Part shown: in pieces, positions 6,308 through 12,831 of the stretch
Numbering within the stretch: position 1 is the stretch's first letter
How the letters are laid out: every line of letters begins with the position of its first letter
DNA from: an uncultured Ruminococcus sp.
Lineage (GTDB): Bacteria > Bacillota > Clostridia > Oscillospirales > CAG-272
Assembly (NCBI GenBank): GCA_902778985.1
Contig: CACYZS010000016.1
Coordinates: 1-13,044 of the forward strand
Direction: 5' to 3'
Length of the DNA stretch: 13,044 nt
Translations under genes and position numbers: made by a program
The notes under the pieces: generated by a model
Databases searched by the model: none
What the model saw: only the letters and a program-made list of their open reading frames with translations
What the model was told of the DNA's origin: nothing

Positions 6308-8119
6308 TCAGATCGCGCAGAGGTCGTTCGGCAGATCGGCGTAGAGGTAGAGCGAACCGCAGATCAGGATCATCTTGCCCTTTTCTTTGGCTTTCCCGAT
6401 CGCGTCGGAGAGCGTCTCCGCGGTCTCGCCTTGAATCCCGAGCGTCGCGGCTTTGGCGGCGAGGTCAAGGGCGGGCAGGGCGCGGGGATTGTTCCTTACC
6501 GTCGTGAAGAGGAAGTCGCGTCCCGGCTCGGCGAGCAGGCGGAGCGAGGGGGCGATGTCCTTGTCCCGCATACAGGCGAAGATCACGGTCATCTCACGCC
6601 CCGGGAAGTAGCGGTCGAGCGAGGCGTTCAGGGCGGTGATGCCGTTCGGGTTATGTCCGCCATCGTAGAGGATCACGGGGTCGTCCGAGAGCAGTTCCAG
6701 CCGACCCGGGTGGCGGGCGGCGGCGATCCCCGCGGCGATCACGTCGGGCGCGATCCCGAGCCGCAGCGCGGTCTCGCAGGCGACGCAGGCGTTCTCGATC
6801 TGGTGCGTACCGCCAAGCGACGGCGCAAGGTCGATCCCGCGGTAGGTGAAGCGTTCGTAGATCCGATCGAATGCACCCGGTTCGGGCGGCTCGACGAAGA
6901 CCGGCGTTACCCCGACCTCTTCGGCGCGTTCGCGGATCGCCCGTTCCGCGTCGGGGGACTGGGGCGAGGAGATCACAAAGCCCGATTCGCACGCCGCCTT
7001 GACGATCTTGCTCTTGGTGCGGGCGATCTTTTCGACCGTGTTGCCGAGGTAGTCGACGTGGTCGAGGTCGATCTTGGTCAGGATCGCCGCGACGTTTGAG
7101 GGGATCACGTTGGTCGCGTCGAACTCCCCGCCGAGCCCGGTCTCGAGCACGACGTAGTCGACCGCCTTCTCTTTAAAATAAAGGAAGGCGAGCGCCGTCC
7201 AGATCTCGAACTGCGACGGCGTTTCGTGAAGGGCGATCTCGGTGTCGCCCGCCGCCCCGCCGACCTTGATCATCAGGCGGTCAAGATCCGCGTCGGCGAT
7301 CGGTTCGCCGTCGACCCGGATCCGTTCGTTCACCCGGACGAGGTTGGGGGACGTGTAGAGCCCGACCGAATACCCCGCCTTTTGCAAAATCGACGCGAGG
7401 TAGACCGCGACCGAACCCTTCCCGTTGGTGCCGGCGATATGCAGGCAGTGCAGCGCTTTTTCGGGGTTGCCGAGCCGCAGGAGCAGGTCGGTGATGCGTT
7501 CGAGCCCGAGCCTCGAAACGGCTTGAAAACTGTTGGCGTATTCCTTGAAGGTGCCGCCGGGGGTGGGGGCGGGGCGCCGCGCGCCGCGCTTCATGGCGCG
7601 TTCGAGGGCGGGCAGACCGAAGCGGCAGACCAGATAGAGCGAAACGACGCGGATCGGGTAGTTGACCAGAGCGTTGATCGTCCGGGTGTAAAGGGCGGCG
7701 GAATACGACGGCGCGTAGCCCATGATCTTGAAGACCGCCGACATCAGAAAGACGTCGACGCCGGCTCCGAGGACGAAGAGCGTCGTAAGGATCAGCCAGA
7801 TCGACGGACGGCGACGGTAGAGGAACAGTCCGAGCACCAGACCCGCCGCCATCTTGCAGAGCAGGATCAGCGGGTTCATTCCGGTCGTGATCAGCGATCC
7901 GAGCAGGTCGGCAAGACCGTAGCAGACGGTCGAATAGAGGGGACCGGCGAGGATCCCGACCAGGGCGACCGGAAGAAAACCGATCTCGACGCGGAACATC
8001 GTGTTCGAGGGACTGTAGCCGAGGTAGCGGCACAGTACGATCGAGAGCGCCGTCATCACGGCGGTCAGCGTGATCTTTTCAAGCGGCGTCAGGTTGGATA
8101 CGGAAGCGCGTTTTTGCAT
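6308..8119 (-). CDS. folC: FolT-FolC fusion: folate ECF transporter S-component joined to folylpolyglutamate synthase
   Basis: One 603-aa polypeptide carries two complete functions. Residues 1 to about 172 are a membrane protein with about six hydrophobic segments. The stretches FRVEIGFLPVALVGILAGP and YGLADLLGSLITTG match the folate-specific S-component FolT, which works with a shared EcfA/A'/T energy module encoded elsewhere. A basic Pro/Gly linker (about 176-190) leads to FolC, the ATP-dependent Mur-ligase-like enzyme that adds glutamates to folate. It shows HIAGTNGKGS (P-loop 230-236), TSPNLVRVNERI, ETGLGGEFDATN, TKIDLDHVDYLG and the C-terminal DGGHNPNG. The ATG at 8119 has AAGGAGG 8 nt upstream. 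No ribosome binding site precedes the Met in the linker (176), so separate FolC translation is unlikely. Both parts have full family length. A THF riboswitch controls the leader. Confidence 0.95.
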   Translation of the reverse strand: MQKRASVSNLTPLEKITLTAVMTALSIVLCRYLGYSPSNTMFRVEIGFLPVALVGILAGPLYSTVCYGLADLLGSLITTGMNPLILLCKMAAGLVLGLFLYRRRPSIWLILTTLFVLGAGVDVFLMSAVFKIMGYAPSYSAALYTRTINALVNYPIRVVSLYLVCRFGLPALERAMKRGARRPAPTPGGTFKEYANSFQAVSRLGLERITDLLLRLGNPEKALHCLHIAGTNGKGSVAVYLASILQKAGYSVGLYTSPNLVRVNERIRVDGEPIADADLDRLMIKVGGAAGDTEIALHETPSQFEIWTALAFLYFKEKAVDYVVLETGLGGEFDATNVIPSNVAAILTKIDLDHVDYLGNTVEKIARTKSKIVKAACESGFVISSPQSPDAERAIRERAEEVGVTPVFVEPPEPGAFDRIYERFTYRGIDLAPSLGGTHQIENACVACETALRLGIAPDVIAAGIAAARHPGRLELLSDDPVILYDGGHNPNGITALNASLDRYFPGREMTVIFACMRDKDIAPSLRLLAEPGRDFLFTTVRNNPRALPALDLAAKAATLGIQGETAETLSDAIGKAKEKGKMILICGSLYLYADLPNDLCAI

Positions 8120-8127
8120 AAAAAAAG

Positions 8128-8164
8128 TCCTCCTTCGCAAAATCATCTCGTTCTGCGCGGAGGA
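8128..8164 (-). promoter_or_regulatory. Ribosome-binding-site sequestering hairpin (riboswitch expression platform)
   Basis: On the minus strand TCCTCC (8164-8159) is exactly complementary to GGAGGA (8133-8128), the folT-folC ribosome binding site. The stem can continue through CGCA/TGCG (8157-8154 with 8139-8136). Folding would hide the site, so the switch probably acts on translation. There is no U tract in this hairpin to suggest termination. Confidence 0.7.
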
Positions 8165-8180
8165 TCAACCCGGGCGCCGA

Positions 8181-8282
8181 ACAGCGGGATGCGGGCGGTT
8201 CACTGTGACGGCGTTCACCGTTCTTCGTCCGCCCGGCAACTCCCCGTCCCGGCGGCACTCGACACGAACCGACCTACTCTGT
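8181..8282 (-). promoter_or_regulatory. Tetrahydrofolate (THF) riboswitch, folT-motif type
   Basis: The leader RNA fits the class I THF aptamer as I recall it. P1 is ACAG (8282-8279) with CTGT (8184-8181). The internal loop has AGTAG (8278-8274) opposite GCATCC (8192-8187). P2 is CGGTTC with GAACCG (8196-8201), followed by the conserved GAGTGCC (8260-8254). Further on are GGGGAGTTGCC, GACGAAG (8229-8223), a small ACGG/CCGT hairpin (8221-8208) and GTGAACC. Its position between a promoter and a folate transporter gene is the known context of this motif. It begins within about 8 nt of the predicted transcript start. A covariance search is needed to fix the exact ends. Confidence 0.9.
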
Positions 8283-8296
8283 CTGCGTTTTTGTCT

Positions 8297-8325
8297 ATTG
8301 TAGCACGCGCAAAACCGTTTTGCAA
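8297..8325 (-). promoter_or_regulatory. Promoter of the riboswitch-folT-folC unit
   Basis: On the minus strand TTGCAA (8325-8320), a 17-nt spacer and TACAAT (8302-8297) form a good sigma-A promoter. The expected start, near 8290, is just upstream of the riboswitch. The leader is about 170 nt. Confidence 0.82.
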
Positions 8326-8373
8326 GAGGGAAGACCGTTTTTTTCAAAAAAATCCAAGGGGTGGAAAAGCCCG

Positions 8374-8392
8374 CCGTCCTGTGAGAGGACGG
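8374..8392. other. 7-bp inverted repeat in the folT-folC / wzz divergent intergenic region
   Basis: CCGTCCT-GTGAG-AGGACGG is a perfect dyad with a 5-nt centre, between the two divergent promoters (about 50 bp behind the folT-folC -35 and 65 bp before the wzz -35). No T tract follows, so it is not a terminator. The rest of 8326-8456 holds only an AT-rich dyad, GAATT-TTTT-AATTC (8432-8445), which may act as an UP element for the wzz promoter. Confidence 0.4.
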
Positions 8393-8456
8393 GGAAAACG
8401 GACGCGCGGGAAGAGTCGTTTCGGGTCGCTTGAATTTTTTAATTCTCCCCGAGCGA

Positions 8457-8485
8457 TTGACAAAGAAGCGGTTTGGTGATATAAT
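8457..8485 (+). promoter_or_regulatory. Full-consensus promoter of the wzz-kinase pair
   Basis: TTGACA (8457-8462), a 17-nt spacer and TATAAT (8480-8485) are both perfect, and a TG at 8477-8478 gives an extended -10. AT-rich sequence lies 12 nt upstream of the -35. This is the strongest promoter in the window by eye. The leader, about 8492-8595, contains a GC-rich hairpin (GCGCGC paired across 8517-8540). Confidence 0.9.
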
Positions 8486-8554
8486 ACGGTTGGTCGACTA
8501 TGAGATCGGCGCGGCGGGCGCGCATGCCGCAAACGCGCGCGGACGGTTGAAGAC

Positions 8555-8599
8555 ATGACTGAAAAAACCACGTGCAACGAAACGGAGAAAGAGTCTTGA
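8555..8599 (+). CDS. Possible 14-aa leader ORF overlapping the modulator start codon
   Basis: ATG at 8555 opens a short frame, MTEKTTCNETEKES, whose TGA (8597-8599) overlaps the TTG start of the next gene (8596-8598) in a TTGA arrangement. The next gene's GGAG ribosome binding site lies inside it. Its own ribosome binding site is weak (GAAG 2 nt from the ATG). Such overlap is usual for translational coupling, but a frame this short can arise by chance. I recognise no product. Confidence 0.3.
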   Translation: MTEKTTCNETEKES

Positions 8600-9402
8600 A
8601 CACCACGACGAACAATCAAAACAGCGAGGAGAAGGCGATCACGCTCGCCGACCTGTGGCGGGTATTTCTGACGGCGCTTCCGCTGATGATCATCGCGGCG
8701 GTCCTGATCGTCGGGATCGGCTACGCATACCGTAAACTGACCTACCATCCGAAGTATACGTCCGACGGACAGTTCCTCGTGATGCGCGACCGTACGCAGA
8801 CCGGCGAGGATCTGAATACCGGCAGCGAGGTCCAACTCGCGAAACTGCTGCTCCAGACCTGTTACCATCTCGTGACCGGCTACGACGTCTGCGAGATCAC
8901 CGCGGCGAAACTCGCCGAGGAAGGCAAAGACTACACCGCCAAACAGATCTCCAAGGCGGTCAAGGTGCAGATGAGCACCGACGTTCTGGTGATGGACGCC
9001 TACGTTACGGCGGGCAAACCCGAGGACGCGCAGAAGATCCTGGACGTCTATATGCACGCCGCCGAGGAGTACGTGGACACGTACCTCGAAGGCATGATGT
9101 ATATCAGTTCCCCGGCGCACCTTCCGACCGCGCCGTCCTCCAGTTTCGGGACGATGCGGATCCTTCTGATCGGCGTTTTCGGCGCGATCGTGGTCTACGC
9201 CGTCTACCTGATCCTCGATCTGGTCGACGACCGGATCCGGACGGGCGAGGACATCACCGACCTTGCCGGACTGACGCTGCTCGGCATCATTCCCGACGCC
9301 CATTCCGCTTCCCGCAAATACGCCTATAAATACGGCAGAAAATACGCCAAACACTACGGGCGCTACAGCGCGCACGCGAGCCAGAAGAAGAAGGAGGGTT
9401 GA
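8596..9402 (+). CDS. Wzz/CapA-type polysaccharide co-polymerase, BY-kinase modulator
   Basis: This is the membrane adaptor of a Gram-positive tyrosine-kinase pair, which in known systems activates the cytoplasmic kinase and governs polysaccharide chain length. The 268-aa product has TM1 at about 27-46, an extracellular domain with the Wzz-like pattern (the YTSDGQFLVM strand near 54-63, then helices), a proline-containing stretch (SSPAHLPTAP, 171-180), TM2 at about 188-208 and a cytoplasmic tail (DDRIRTGEDI...LLGIIPD). The last 30 residues are basic and tyrosine-rich (Tyr 242, 244, 246, 250, 254, 257). I chose TTG at 8596 because GGAG lies 8 nt upstream; the GTG eight codons earlier has no binding site. 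The kinase gene follows after 5 nt. No glycosyltransferase or flippase is adjacent. Confidence 0.85.
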   Translation: MNTTTNNQNSEEKAITLADLWRVFLTALPLMIIAAVLIVGIGYAYRKLTYHPKYTSDGQFLVMRDRTQTGEDLNTGSEVQLAKLLLQTCYHLVTGYDVCEITAAKLAEEGKDYTAKQISKAVKVQMSTDVLVMDAYVTAGKPEDAQKILDVYMHAAEEYVDTYLEGMMYISSPAHLPTAPSSSFGTMRILLIGVFGAIVVYAVYLILDLVDDRIRTGEDITDLAGLTLLGIIPDAHSASRKYAYKYGRKYAKHYGRYSAHASQKKKEG

Positions 9403-9407
9403 GCGGT

Positions 9408-10124
9408 ATGAACGTCACTTTCCGTTTCCCTCTTGAGGACAACTACTTCATCAACGAGGCGTTCAACACGCTGTCGATCAATCTTCGTTTCTCGGGTCCC
9501 GACCGCAAGGTGATCACCATGACGAGTTGCTTCGAGAACGAAGGCAAGTCCTTCACGGTCCTGCAACTCGCCCGCCACCTCTGCCAGGACGGCAAGCGCG
9601 TCATCGTGATCGACGCCGATATGCGGAAATCTATGATCGTCGCGAAGTACACCAACCTCTCGGGCATCAAGGGCCTTTCCGAATTGCTTTCCGAAATGGT
9701 CTCGCTCGACGAGGCGCTCTATCACGTCGATAATATCCCGGGCATGGACATCATCTTCTCGGGCGACTATCCCCCGAACCCCTGCGTCCTGCTCGGCAAC
9801 CACCGTTTCAACGACCTGATCGCGCAGTTCCGCGAACAGTACGACTACGTGCTGATCGACAACGCGCCGCTGGTCCCGGTGGTCGACGCGCTGCTCTGCG
9901 CGAAGATCTCGGACGGCGTGGTGCTGATCGTCAACCGCGGCAGCGTGCGGCAGAAGGTGCTGCGTTCGGTCTGCGGGCAGATCGAGAAGAGCGGCGCCGA
10001 ACTGATCGGCGTGATCTTGAACGACAACGGCAAAAAGAAATCGCCTTTCCACAGAAAACGCAAGAACAAGAGCGGCTACTATTCCTACGGGAACGGCAAA
10101 TCTGCCGAAACGGCGAACACGTAA
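9408..10124 (+). CDS. CpsD/CapB-family BY-kinase (tyrosine-protein kinase), divergent motifs
   Basis: This is a cytoplasmic P-loop kinase of the bacterial tyrosine kinase family, partner of the membrane modulator encoded just upstream. The 238-aa product shows a Walker A segment SCFENEGKS (40-48), where the first glycine of the classical motif is absent. Walker A' is DADMRKS (69-75), Walker B is VLIDNAP (148-154), and a short C-terminal tyrosine cluster GYYSYG (213-218) is the likely autophosphorylation site. The N-terminal helix, where family members have E-x2-R-x2-R for ring assembly, reads EAFNTLS (17-23), so both arginines are missing. The ATG at 9408 follows AAGGAGGG with 9-nt spacing; the TTG at 9399 is too close to that site. 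A strong terminator 9 nt after the stop ends the operon. A ParA/MinD-like ATPase is the alternative but fits less well. Confidence 0.85.
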   Translation: MNVTFRFPLEDNYFINEAFNTLSINLRFSGPDRKVITMTSCFENEGKSFTVLQLARHLCQDGKRVIVIDADMRKSMIVAKYTNLSGIKGLSELLSEMVSLDEALYHVDNIPGMDIIFSGDYPPNPCVLLGNHRFNDLIAQFREQYDYVLIDNAPLVPVVDALLCAKISDGVVLIVNRGSVRQKVLRSVCGQIEKSGAELIGVILNDNGKKKSPFHRKRKNKSGYYSYGNGKSAETANT

Positions 10125-10133
10125 AAAAACGGG

Positions 10134-10167
10134 ACTCCCCGGCGATTTTCGCCGGGGAGTTTTTTTG
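10134..10167. terminator. Strong terminator after the kinase gene, likely bidirectional
   Basis: A 12-bp perfect stem, ACTCCCCGGCGA / TCGCCGGGGAGT (10134-10145 and 10149-10160), has a 3-nt loop followed by T8. On the minus strand the A run at 10124-10130 becomes a U tract, so it can also stop the convergent pcrA transcript, which ends at 10190. Confidence 0.93.
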
Positions 10168-10189
10168 TTTTCCGGGGCAGAAGCGCGGA

Positions 10190-12607
10190 TCACAGCGGCT
10201 TTAATTTCGCGTAGGTGCCCATCAGTTTTTTGGTCGTGCCGCTGTCGAACCTGACTTCAAAGAGGACGTCGCCGCCCATTTCGCGGGAGGAGATCACGGT
10301 TCCGGCGCCGAACACGGCGTGGGTGACGCGCGCGCCGTCCTCGAACCTCGTGACGCCGTATCCGGCGGGACGCTCGGGTTTGGGCGTCGGGCGGGCGAAG
10401 GGAGAGGCGGGGGATTCCCGGAAGGGCGAGAGCGGGCGTTCGGTAGAGAAGCGCGGCGTCTGCCGCTCGCTCGGCTGTCCGAAGGAACCCGAGCGGCGCG
10501 AACCGCTCTCGCGTTCGGTCAAGGCAGGCGGGATCTCGTCGCCGATAAAGCGCGACAGGCGGTTGAAAACCGTTTTCCCGTACAGCATCCGTTCGGAGGT
10601 GTGCGTGATCCAGAGCCGATCCTTCGCCCGCGTGATGGCGACGTAGGCAAGACGCCGTTCCTCGTTCATCTCGGACGGGTTGTAGATCGACTGCGTGCTC
10701 GGGAAAACGCCCTCTTCCGCCCCGGCAAGGAAGACCTCGGGAAACTCGAGCCCCTTCGCGCTGTGAATGGTCATCAGGACTACCGCGTCGGCGGTCTCGT
10801 CGTACTTGTCGACGTCCGAGACCAGCGACACCTCTTCAAGGAAGCCGGTCAGGGTCGGGGAGTCGGCGCGTTCCTCGTATTCGACGGCGGCGGAAACGAA
10901 TTCGTTGACGCTGTCGATCCTTGTCTTCGCGACGTCCCCTTCGGCTTCGAGCATCGCCTTGTAGCCCGTGCGCTCGAAGACCTCGCCGATCAAGACCGAC
11001 GGTTTCATCTCGGCGCGCCGGAGCGTGTCGATCATGTCGGTAAAGGCGATCAGCCGCTCGGACGATTTCGCGATCTCGGGGAACTCGGCGCTGCGGCGCA
11101 TCACTTCCATCATGGGAAGTCCCGCGTTTTGCGCGACCTCGGCGATCGCGTCGACCGTCCCCGCGCCGATCTTGCGCTTGGGTTCGTTGATGACGCGGCG
11201 CAGGCGTTGATCGTCGGCGTCGCTCATGACCAGCGTCAGGTAGGCGACGATGTCCCGGATCTCCTTGCGGTCGTAGAACCGCTGCGACCCGAGAACGCGG
11301 TAGGGGATCCCGCTCCGGGCAAAGCCGCTTTCAAGCGAGCGCGAAAGTTCGTTCAGCCGGTAGAGGACGGCGAAATCGCGGTAGCGCCGCCCGGCGCGCA
11401 CGACCTGCCGCATGATGGTATCGGTGATATAGCGCGCCTCGTCGTTCTGATCGGCGCAGGCGTGGACGACGATGGGATCGCCCTCCTTCGCGTCGCACCA
11501 GAGCGACTTTTCGTGCCGGTCGGGGTTGTGGCTGATGACGGCGTTCGCCGCCTGCAGAATGGTCTTGGTACTGCGGTAGTTCTGCTCGAGTTTGATCACC
11601 TTCGCGTCGGCGTAGATGCGGTCGAAAGAAAGGATGTTCTCGACCGTTGCGCCGCGGAAACGGTAGATGCTCTGGTCGTCGTCGCCGACCACCATCACGT
11701 TGCGGTAGCCGCCCGAGAGCAGTTCGGTCAGGCGGAATTGCGCGGGGTTGGTGTCCTGGTACTCGTCGACCGAGACGTAGCGGAACTTGGATTGGTAGTA
11801 GTTTAACGCCTCTTCGTTCGATTCGAGCAGTTCGACGGTCTTCATGATGATATCGTCGAAGTCGAGGGCGTTGTATTCAAGCAGCGTCTGCTGGTACGCC
11901 TCGTAGATCGCGGCGAGGTCGCGCCGCTTGGGATCGCCCTTGGCGGAGGGGGCGTACTTTTCCGGGGGGATCAGTTTGTCCTTCGCCGCGCTGATCTCGT
12001 TGGCGACGGTCTTGACCGGCAGCCCCTTTTCGTCGATCTTCAGCCGCTCCATCACGGTCGTCAGCAAACGGCGCTTGTCGTCGGTGTCGTAGATCGAGAA
12101 ACCGGGGCGGTAGCCGACCAGTTCGCCGTAGCGGTGCAGGATCTTCACGCAGATCGAGTGGAAGGTCCCCGCCCAGATCTCGCCCGAGACGGCGGGATCG
12201 CGGAGCGCGGCGGCAAGCCGTTCCTTGATCTCGTTCGCCGCCTTGTTGGTGAAGGTGATCGCGAGCATCGACCACGGCGGGCAGGGTTCGGTGATGAACT
12301 CGGGCAGAATGTCTGCCTCGATGACGCTGTTCGGCAGGGCGAGCGCCGCCTCCATCGCGAGGACGTCGCCCTCGGTCACGCCTGCGGGTACGCGGTCGGA
12401 AAGGTAGGCGTTGCCGAAACGGATGATGTGGGTGATGCGGTTGACCAGCACCGTGGTCTTCCCGCTCCCCGCGCCGGCAAGGACCAGCAGGGGACCGTTG
12501 ACCGTGACCACCGCTTCCCGCTGTTTATCGTTCAGTTTTTCGGAGAGTACCTTATCGAAGAGGCGGCGCTTCGCCGCCAGGTACCGCTGACCGAGTTCCG
12601 TATCCAT
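10190..12607 (-). CDS. pcrA: ATP-dependent 3'-5' DNA helicase PcrA/UvrD
   Basis: This is a superfamily 1A helicase for nucleotide excision repair, replication restart and removal of RecA. The 805-aa product carries all the motifs: Walker A AGAGSGKTT (44-52), Ia TFTNKAANE (118-126), II DEYQD (281-285), III GDDDQSIYRFRGA (308-320), IV QNYRST (342-347), V TIHSAKGLEFPEV (613-625) and VI EERRLAYVAITRAKDRL (649-665). A Ser/Pro/Arg-rich linker (about 697-757) leads to a C-terminal Tudor-like domain with HAVFGAGTV (763-771). Between motifs I and Ia there are about 40 extra residues compared with Bacillus PcrA (about 63-109). I chose the ATG at 12607 (MDTELG) because AAGG lies just before it. The upstream in-frame ATG sits inside the TATAAT promoter box. 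Confidence 0.97.
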   Translation of the reverse strand: MDTELGQRYLAAKRRLFDKVLSEKLNDKQREAVVTVNGPLLVLAGAGSGKTTVLVNRITHIIRFGNAYLSDRVPAGVTEGDVLAMEAALALPNSVIEADILPEFITEPCPPWSMLAITFTNKAANEIKERLAAALRDPAVSGEIWAGTFHSICVKILHRYGELVGYRPGFSIYDTDDKRRLLTTVMERLKIDEKGLPVKTVANEISAAKDKLIPPEKYAPSAKGDPKRRDLAAIYEAYQQTLLEYNALDFDDIIMKTVELLESNEEALNYYQSKFRYVSVDEYQDTNPAQFRLTELLSGGYRNVMVVGDDDQSIYRFRGATVENILSFDRIYADAKVIKLEQNYRSTKTILQAANAVISHNPDRHEKSLWCDAKEGDPIVVHACADQNDEARYITDTIMRQVVRAGRRYRDFAVLYRLNELSRSLESGFARSGIPYRVLGSQRFYDRKEIRDIVAYLTLVMSDADDQRLRRVINEPKRKIGAGTVDAIAEVAQNAGLPMMEVMRRSAEFPEIAKSSERLIAFTDMIDTLRRAEMKPSVLIGEVFERTGYKAMLEAEGDVAKTRIDSVNEFVSAAVEYEERADSPTLTGFLEEVSLVSDVDKYDETADAVVLMTIHSAKGLEFPEVFLAGAEEGVFPSTQSIYNPSEMNEERRLAYVAITRAKDRLWITHTSERMLYGKTVFNRLSRFIGDEIPPALTERESGSRRSGSFGQPSERQTPRFSTERPLSPFRESPASPFARPTPKPERPAGYGVTRFEDGARVTHAVFGAGTVISSREMGGDVLFEVRFDSGTTKKLMGTYAKLKPL

Positions 12608-12641
12608 ACCGACCTTCGTTTCCTTTCGCGTCTTTCCCCTC

Positions 12642-12670
12642 ATTATACCATATCTGCCGTCGTTTGGCAA
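12642..12670 (-). promoter_or_regulatory. Promoter of pcrA
   Basis: On the minus strand TTGCCA (12670-12665), a 17-nt spacer and a perfect TATAAT (12647-12642) predict a start near 12635 and a leader of about 28 nt. It is divergent from the DUF1538 promoter. Confidence 0.83.
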
Positions 12671-12758
12671 GGGTGAAAAAAAGAAAATCCGGGCGGCGGG
12701 GAAGTTCCCGGGGCGTTTTTTTCGCTTGGATTTTTCCCCGAAAAAACCGTCCGTGCGG

Positions 12759-12787
12759 TTGCAATCGCGCACGCGCTATGCTATAAT
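12759..12787 (+). promoter_or_regulatory. Extended -10 promoter of the DUF1538 gene
   Basis: TTGCAA (12759-12764), a 17-nt spacer and TATAAT (12782-12787), with TG at 12779-12780 giving an extended -10. The start would be near 12794, which makes an in-frame ATG at 12796 almost leaderless. Confidence 0.82.
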
Positions 12788-12831
12788 GGTTCTGTATGGG
12801 CGAAAAACCGCCCGGGAAAGGGGGGACGACG

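Noticed and set aside
6260..7099. Plus-strand frames opposite folC
   Set aside because: The minus strand carries clear FolC motifs here, and the plus-strand frames begin inside the folT-folC terminator.
7580..7600. Separate internal start for FolC at the linker Met (residue 176 of the fusion)
   Set aside because: No Shine-Dalgarno sequence precedes it and the reading frame is unbroken, so a true fusion is the simpler reading.
10319..11806. Plus-strand frame of nearly 500 codons opposite pcrA
   Set aside because: It is antisense to all the PcrA helicase motifs and has shadow composition only.
12689..12722. GC-rich dyad followed by T7 in the pcrA-DUF1538 intergenic region
   Set aside because: It resembles a plus-strand terminator, but the stem is short (5 bp, CCGGG/CCCGG or CGGGG/TCCCG) and no plus-strand gene ends there. 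At most it insulates against antisense transcription.
12608..12772. Longer N-terminus for PcrA starting up to 55 codons upstream
   Set aside because: The extension runs through the pcrA promoter, including an ATG inside TATAAT, and into the divergent promoter region. PcrA proteins begin near the chosen start.
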